Below are positions 5,690 through 9,743 of a DNA stretch of 9,743 nucleotides, one piece after another. How positions within the stretch are numbered: position 1 is the first letter of the stretch; each line of letters starts with the position of its first letter. Where the stretch lies: positions 1-9,743 of the forward strand of contig DOZU01000046.1 of assembly GCA_003517845.1 (NCBI GenBank), written 5' to 3'. The translations under genes and the position numbers were made by a program. This stretch comes from Clostridiales bacterium. GTDB lineage: Bacteria; Bacillota; Sulfobacillia; UBA995. Below the pieces are notes generated by a model. It was not told where the DNA came from, made no database searches, and worked only from the letters and a program-made list of their open reading frames with translations.

Positions 5690-7474
5690 TCAGTTCAGGT
5701 GCGGGCCCGCCTGCAACGCCGCCGGAATCCAGAGGTCTTCCGCATAGAACAACGGGCTCGCGATCGGACTCACCTTGATCTCGCCCCGAATCCGGTTGCC
5801 CACGGCGTGGATGGCATTGGGGTAGAACAGGAAGACGTACGGCTGGTCTTCAGCCAGGATTGCCTGCATCTCCTGGTAGATCTCCCGCCGCCGGTCGATA
5901 TCGCCTACCCGGCGCCCCTCCTCGAGGAGTTCGTCCACCCGCGCGTTGGAGTAGCTCACGAAGTTGAAGGGACCGCCCTCCGTGTGCCAGATGCTGAAGG
6001 CATCCGGGTCGACGCCCAGCGACCAGCCGACGATGACCGTCTCGAAGTTCTTGGCCAGCAGGACGTCACTGACGAAGGTAGCCCATTCGACCAGTTTGAT
6101 CTCCACCTCGATGCCAACGTCCTTGAGGTTACTCTGGATGACCACTGCCGCCTGCTCGCGCATGCGGTTGCCCAGGTTGGTCTGAAGCAGGAAGCTGAAC
6201 CGCACGCCGTCTCGCTGCAGGATGCCGTCGGCCCCCGGAGTCCAGCCGGCTTCGGCCAGCAAGCTCTTGGCGCGGGCCGCGTCGAACGGGAAGGTACGGA
6301 CGTCCGGGTTGTAGTCCCAGCGGGCGGGGCTGCCGTGGGTCCAGGCCACGGTGCCGTGTCCCATCAGGAGTTCGTCGACCATCACTTCCTTGTTGATGGC
6401 ATGGGAAATCGCGTGACGGACCCGCACATCCTGGAAAAGAGGGTTGGCGAGGTTCAACCCGAGGTAAGTGTAAGCGAAGGTCGGCGTCGACATCAGGCGG
6501 AGATGGGGCATGGCCTTGAACCGCTCGTACTCTTCGGGGGTGACTCCTCCGAAATCGATTTCCTTCGCTTCCAGAGCGATTTCGAGCGTCTTCTGGTCGG
6601 GGATCACCCGCGTGACCAGTTCATCGCTGTGCGCGGGCGGCTTGCCATCGCGACCGCCTTCCCAGTCCGCATTGCCGACCAGAGCGATGTGTTGGTCGGG
6701 CAACCATTCCTTCCAGCGGAAGGGGCCGCTGCCGACCGGGTTGCGCGAGAAACCGTGGTCCTTGACATCCCGGCCATGGACCTCTCCCAGGATGTGACGG
6801 GGGATGATGTGATAGCCCGCCGTCCGGGTGAGGAAGATGGCCATCGGCGTCTCCAGGATGAACCGCACCGTGAGATCATCCAGGGCCCTGACCGCGCCCA
6901 GGGCCCGCCACGCCTCGAAAGCCTCGGTCACTCGGCGGTCGTGGGCTTCCTGGTCGATCTCCTTGGCGTCGAGGGCCCTCTTGGCGGCGGCGAGTTCGCC
7001 AACATACGCCTTGTAGCCGAGGAACATGGCCATGTCCGCCCGTCGCGGCCCGGTGTAGAACGGGTTCATGAAACTCTCATAGGTGAACACGACGTCGTGG
7101 GAGGTGAAGGGTTGACCGTCGTGCCATGTCTGCCCGGGGCGGAGCCGGAAAGTGTAAATCAGTTCATCCGCGGAGACCTCGGGGAAACTCTCGGCTGCGT
7201 TCGGCACGAGTTCGACTTCCCGGTTCCAGGCCATGAGGCTGTTCTGGAAAAGGTGATGGGTGATGTCCCCCGAGGCGGTATCGGCCACGTAAATGGGGTT
7301 CATCGTCTGGGCGTCGGCTATACTGCCCCGGATCATGATGCCGCCGGCCGTAACCTCGGCGCCCGGGTCTTCCTCGGGAGCCCGACGGGGACATCCCGCG
7401 GCCAAGACGCTCAGCCCGGCCAGGAGGACGACGAGGGTGGCTGCCAACAAGCGATAACGCGCCAGCCCTTTCAT
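5690..7474 (-). CDS. ABC transporter substrate-binding lipoprotein, family 5 (peptide type)
   Basis: A 594-aa extracytoplasmic solute-binding protein of SBP family 5 (DppA/OppA-like). Residues 1-28 form a lipoprotein signal: basic N terminus (KGLARYR), a hydrophobic core and the lipobox LAAGC with Cys28. The mature domain carries the family block W-H-D-G-Q-P-F-T-S-H-D-V-V-F-T-Y-E (about 117-133), later GSGPFRWKEW, and a C-terminal lobe ending near YAEDLWIPAALQ. I chose the ATG at 7474 because the lipobox then sits at the normal distance and AGGGGG lies 11 nt upstream. The frame is open 51 codons further upstream, with another ATG at 7531, but that part is polar and would bury the signal sequence. 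At this length it is somewhat long for the family, with a helical insertion (about 196-225) of charged residues. First gene of the importer operon; peptides are the likeliest ligands, but nickel or sugars are not excluded. Confidence 0.93.
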   Translation of the reverse strand: MKGLARYRLLAATLVVLLAGLSVLAAGCPRRAPEEDPGAEVTAGGIMIRGSIADAQTMNPIYVADTASGDITHHLFQNSLMAWNREVELVPNAAESFPEVSADELIYTFRLRPGQTWHDGQPFTSHDVVFTYESFMNPFYTGPRRADMAMFLGYKAYVGELAAAKRALDAKEIDQEAHDRRVTEAFEAWRALGAVRALDDLTVRFILETPMAIFLTRTAGYHIIPRHILGEVHGRDVKDHGFSRNPVGSGPFRWKEWLPDQHIALVGNADWEGGRDGKPPAHSDELVTRVIPDQKTLEIALEAKEIDFGGVTPEEYERFKAMPHLRLMSTPTFAYTYLGLNLANPLFQDVRVRHAISHAINKEVMVDELLMGHGTVAWTHGSPARWDYNPDVRTFPFDAARAKSLLAEAGWTPGADGILQRDGVRFSFLLQTNLGNRMREQAAVVIQSNLKDVGIEVEIKLVEWATFVSDVLLAKNFETVIVGWSLGVDPDAFSIWHTEGGPFNFVSYSNARVDELLEEGRRVGDIDRRREIYQEMQAILAEDQPYVFLFYPNAIHAVGNRIRGEIKVSPIASPLFYAEDLWIPAALQAGPHLN

Positions 7475-7861
7475 GGCGACTCGGTCCCCCTCTTCAGGGA
7501 TTTTTCCTGCATTACGGTCCCGCTCAGTCATCGGCCAGTTTCCGCCGTCCGGTGTCCGGAACTCGCTTCTGCCCCATCCCCCCCTTGCCTCCTCGCTGAA
7601 ACCATAATGCCACGACTTGTCCCGCACTTCCCGTTGTTCCCTGTTTTCCCGTATCCGGGGCCCCCGGCGAGGTGCCTCGAACGGCTCATGTTTTGAGCGG
7701 TAACCCGTCCATCAGCCTATGCGCCGGCAAGCCTTTCCTTTCCACGGACTGAGGGGTGCGGGGTGAACCGGGGCGGGCCCAACTGCCTGGCGCGGGTTGG
7801 CCGTGCCCGCGAGGGCGAAGGCAGCGATTGGGGATGGGGTTATCTTGGAACGTGAACGCGC
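7475..7861. other. Intergenic region upstream of the importer operon
   Basis: 387 nt without a convincing gene. It should hold the importer promoter and the 3' end of the methyltransferase transcript. On the minus strand a CATTAT hexamer (near 7604-7609) is a weak -10 candidate, without a good -35 partner. Short inverted repeats occur: GCTCA/TGAGC (7684-7698), CCGGGG/CCCCGG (7655-7667) and CGCGGG/CCCGCG (7791-7811). The last could end the methyltransferase message but has no T-run. None is individually convincing. Confidence 0.4.
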
Positions 7862-8764
7862 TCAGAACGCATTGCGCTGCTCAGCATGCCTTTGGTGCGG
7901 CGTCGGATCGAACCCGAACCACTCGATTCCGTCCACGCCGTCCAGCCGCTTGGCCATGACTTCGAGCGCCTCCACGCTGCTATCCACCAGGATGAAGCGG
8001 CGCCCAAGCTCAAGTGCGGCCATGGCTGTCGTCCCGCTGCCGGCGAAGAAGTCGAGCACCAGGTCGCCGGGGCGCGACGATGCGCTGATGATGCGACGAA
8101 GGATGCCGAGCGGCTTCTGGGTCGGGTATCCGGTCCTTTCCGAACCGCTGGTCGGGACGATCGTGTGCCACCAGGTGTCGGTTGGGAGTTTCCCGCGCGC
8201 CGCCTTCTCGGGGCCGACGAGGCCGGGCGCCATGTACGGGATCCGTTCAATCGCATCGACGTCGAACACGTAGTCGGAGGGATCCCTGGCGTAGAGCAGG
8301 ATGTTATCGTGTTTCGGCGGCCATCGGTCCTTGGGCCGGCCACCGTAGTCGTAGGCCCAAATGATCTCGTTCAAGAAGGCCTCGCGGCCGAAGATGGTGT
8401 CGAGTAGGACTTTGCAGTAGTGCACTTCCCGATAGTCGACGTGGAAGTACAAAGACCCGCGCCGGGTCAGGATGCGGTGGGCCTCGACCAGGCGTGGCTC
8501 AAGAAAGGCCAGGTAGTCATCGAAGAGATCGCTGAAGCGCTTGGTCCCCACGACAATGCTGTGGTAGCGGCGTCCCTGAAATCCGACCCGGTCGCCCTCG
8601 GCGGAGCGCACCGTCTTGAGTTGGGTCCGCTGCTGAATCTTTCCGGTGTTGAAGGGAGGATCGATGTAGATCAGATCCGCGGAGTCCGAGGGCAGCGCCC
8701 GAAGGACCTCAAGGTTATCGGCCAAGTGGATGCTGCCGATCACCTCTGGGCGGCGTGAACTCAC
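7862..8764 (-). CDS. Site-specific DNA methyltransferase, beta class (N6-adenine or N4-cytosine)
   Basis: A 300-aa S-adenosylmethionine-dependent DNA methyltransferase. Catalytic motif IV DPPF (35-38, within YIDPPFNTG) comes first, then a central target-recognition region (about 130-210), then GYPTQKP (212-218) and the SAM-binding motif I DFFAGSGTT (238-246). That order (IV, TRD, I) defines the beta class, as in RsrI and CcrM-type enzymes. DPPF suggests adenine-N6 but N4-cytosine cannot be ruled out. I chose the GTG at 8764: GGGAGGTG lies 7 nt upstream and the family's usual N terminus (HLADNLEVLRALPSDS) follows. The frame is open back to an ATG at 8917, but that extension lacks a ribosome-binding site and family features. 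No endonuclease or specificity subunit is adjacent, so it looks like an orphan methylase or a remnant of a restriction-modification system. It lies between the peptidase and importer genes, as if inserted. Confidence 0.9.
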   Translation of the reverse strand: MSSRRPEVIGSIHLADNLEVLRALPSDSADLIYIDPPFNTGKIQQRTQLKTVRSAEGDRVGFQGRRYHSIVVGTKRFSDLFDDYLAFLEPRLVEAHRILTRRGSLYFHVDYREVHYCKVLLDTIFGREAFLNEIIWAYDYGGRPKDRWPPKHDNILLYARDPSDYVFDVDAIERIPYMAPGLVGPEKAARGKLPTDTWWHTIVPTSGSERTGYPTQKPLGILRRIISASSRPGDLVLDFFAGSGTTAMAALELGRRFILVDSSVEALEVMAKRLDGVDGIEWFGFDPTPHQRHAEQRNAF

Positions 8765-8940
8765 GTCCGCGCACCTCCCGCCAAGCCTCCCTGCAGCCTG
8801 GATGAGACGGGAAATAACTTCTATCGATCGCGAGGCATACCCTGTCTCCAGGAAGGCACTTTCTACTCCGCGCCATCTCGCGTGGGGAGGATAGCCCGGG
8901 GAGGTGGCGAAAGACATTTTTCGCGCGAGGGGGGTTAGCG
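8765..8940. promoter_or_regulatory. Divergent intergenic region between methyltransferase and peptidase genes
   Basis: 176 nt that must hold the start signals of two divergent genes. The methyltransferase ribosome-binding site is GGGAGGTG on the minus strand (8772-8779). That of the peptidase is GAGGGGGG (8927-8934), 6 nt from its ATG. A 6-bp inverted repeat, GCGAAA/TTTCGC (8907-8924), sits just before the peptidase site and might be an operator or a leader hairpin. No strong sigma-70 promoter was recognised on either strand. Confidence 0.35.
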
Positions 8941-9743
8941 ATGGGACGAGGTATCAGGGCGAGAGATCTGGGCATTAATCTGGGTTCCCTGCCCCCGGGT
9001 CCCTTGAACGCGATCACCGACGTCCCCGGGGTGCGCGTCGGCCACCGCACGCTGATCGAGGGCCGCGAGATCCGCACGGGAGTCACCGCCATCGTGTTCG
9101 ATGGCTGCCGGGGAGGCGCCTTGCCGGACCGGCTATTCGCCGGGGTACATGTGTTCAGTGGCGCGGGCGAACTCGCCGGGCACATCCTGATCGCCGAGTG
9201 GGGGTTCATCGAGTCTCCCATCTTGTTGACCAACACCTTGAACCTGGACGATGTTCGGGCAGCCGCCCTTCGCTACCTGGGGGAGTGCTACCCGGCGCTC
9301 GGCCTGACCGCCGACCCGATCGGCCCCATCGTTGCCGAGTGCGACGACAGCTACCTGAACGACATGCGAGGCCGCCATGTACGGGAGGAGGACGTCCGTC
9401 AGGCACTGGCGGCGGCGAATGCCGGCCCGGTCGATGAAGGGAATGTCGGCGCCGGCACCGGCATGTACAGTTTTGACTTCAAGTCAGGGATCGGCACGGC
9501 TTCCCGCCAACTCCCCGCTCAACAGGGGAACTACCGGGTGGGATGCCTGCTCGTGACCAACATGGGGGAACGACGGCGCCTGACGATTGCCGGAGTCCCC
9601 GTGGGCGAGGAGATCACCGATCTCCTGACGACGGACGTGGTCGAGGGGTCGGGGGTGGTGGTGGTGGCAACCGATGCCCCCATGCTGCCGCACCAACTGG
9701 GGCAACTCGCCCGGCGTGCCGCCATTGGCCTGGGCCGGGTGGG
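8941..9743 (+). CDS. P1-family peptidase (DmpA/BapA-type aminopeptidase), 3' truncated by window end
   Basis: The frame is open from the ATG at 8941 to the right edge (267 codons); the family is usually about 320-380 aa, so the C terminus is missing. Members are N-terminal-nucleophile hydrolases that cut themselves at a Gly-Ser bond; the new N-terminal serine then removes N-terminal residues from peptides, amides or beta-peptides (DmpA, BapA). Visible hallmarks: TDVPGVRVGH (26-35), ESPILLTNTL (91-100), the glycine loop GAGTGM (170-175), an active-site-type Asn in VTNMG (Asn207), AGVPVG, and the cleavage site E-G-S (Ser237) followed by VVVVATDAPMLPHQL. So the enzyme should be self-processing and active. 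GAGGGGGG stands 6 nt before the ATG. It is divergent from the methyltransferase and about 1.5 kb from a peptide-type importer on the other strand, a context that suggests hydrolysis of imported peptides. Substrate stereochemistry cannot be predicted. Confidence 0.93.
   Translation, partial: MGRGIRARDLGINLGSLPPGPLNAITDVPGVRVGHRTLIEGREIRTGVTAIVFDGCRGGALPDRLFAGVHVFSGAGELAGHILIAEWGFIESPILLTNTLNLDDVRAAALRYLGECYPALGLTADPIGPIVAECDDSYLNDMRGRHVREEDVRQALAAANAGPVDEGNVGAGTGMYSFDFKSGIGTASRQLPAQQGNYRVGCLLVTNMGERRRLTIAGVPVGEEITDLLTTDVVEGSGVVVVATDAPMLPHQLGQLARRAAIGLGRV

Noticed and set aside
7475..7627. N-terminal extension of the binding protein (51 codons)
   Set aside because: It would place a polar stretch before the lipoprotein signal; the ATG at 7474 with a ribosome-binding site and Cys28 lipobox fits better.
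5636..7696. A 686-codon open frame on the plus strand opposite the binding-protein gene
   Set aside because: It is antisense to a clear full-length family 5 binding protein; the translation lacks recognisable domains and reflects GC-rich third-position bias.
1..9743. tRNA, rRNA, CRISPR array, insertion sequence or toxin-antitoxin genes
   Set aside because: None recognised: no regularly spaced direct repeats, no transposase-like frame and no tRNA-like cloverleaf with a conserved T-loop was noticed. Reading by eye could miss a degenerate example.

Overview
The window is GC-rich bacterial chromosomal DNA. Purine-rich GGAGG/AGGGGG ribosome-binding sites precede most starts, GTG starts are common, and genes are packed in short-spaced or overlapping operons. 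The gene content (amino-acid metabolism, a peptide-type ABC importer, a P1-family peptidase, a COG2403-type GTPase) fits a high-GC, possibly thermophilic bacterium such as a deep-branching Bacillota (Limnochordia/Symbiobacterium/Thermaerobacter-like) or a Chloroflexota-like lineage. That placement is a guess from style; no phylogenetic marker is present.

Layout. (1) Positions 1-121 hold a perfect 13-bp inverted repeat and a second 7-bp hairpin. (2) Positions 122-2734 are a plus-strand operon: ornithine carbamoyltransferase, a cyclic-2,3-diphosphoglycerate-synthetase-like GTPase, and a half-size GDT1/UPF0016 membrane protein. (3) Positions 7474 down to 2648 are a minus-strand operon: a family-5 substrate-binding lipoprotein, a DppB/OppB permease, a DppC/OppC permease, an N-terminally anchored protein of unknown function, and a small membrane protein. 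The last three genes overlap one another by 4-32 bases, and the last gene runs 87 bases into the oppositely oriented GDT1-like gene. (4) Positions 8764 down to 7862 encode a beta-class DNA methyltransferase with no visible restriction partner. (5) From 8941 to the right edge runs the start of a P1-family (DmpA/BapA-type) autoprocessing aminopeptidase, divergent from the methyltransferase and cut by the window end.

How they may work together. The importer and the P1 peptidase are a plausible peptide uptake and hydrolysis module, and the methyltransferase sits between them like an insertion. No ATPase (DppD/OppD, DppF/OppF) lies downstream of the permeases; the two unknown genes occupy that place, so the importer must use ATPases encoded elsewhere. 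The most interesting points are the pairing of an arginine-pathway enzyme with a cPGS-like GTPase, the two uncharacterised proteins translationally coupled to the importer, and two tandem hairpins between the binding-protein and permease genes.
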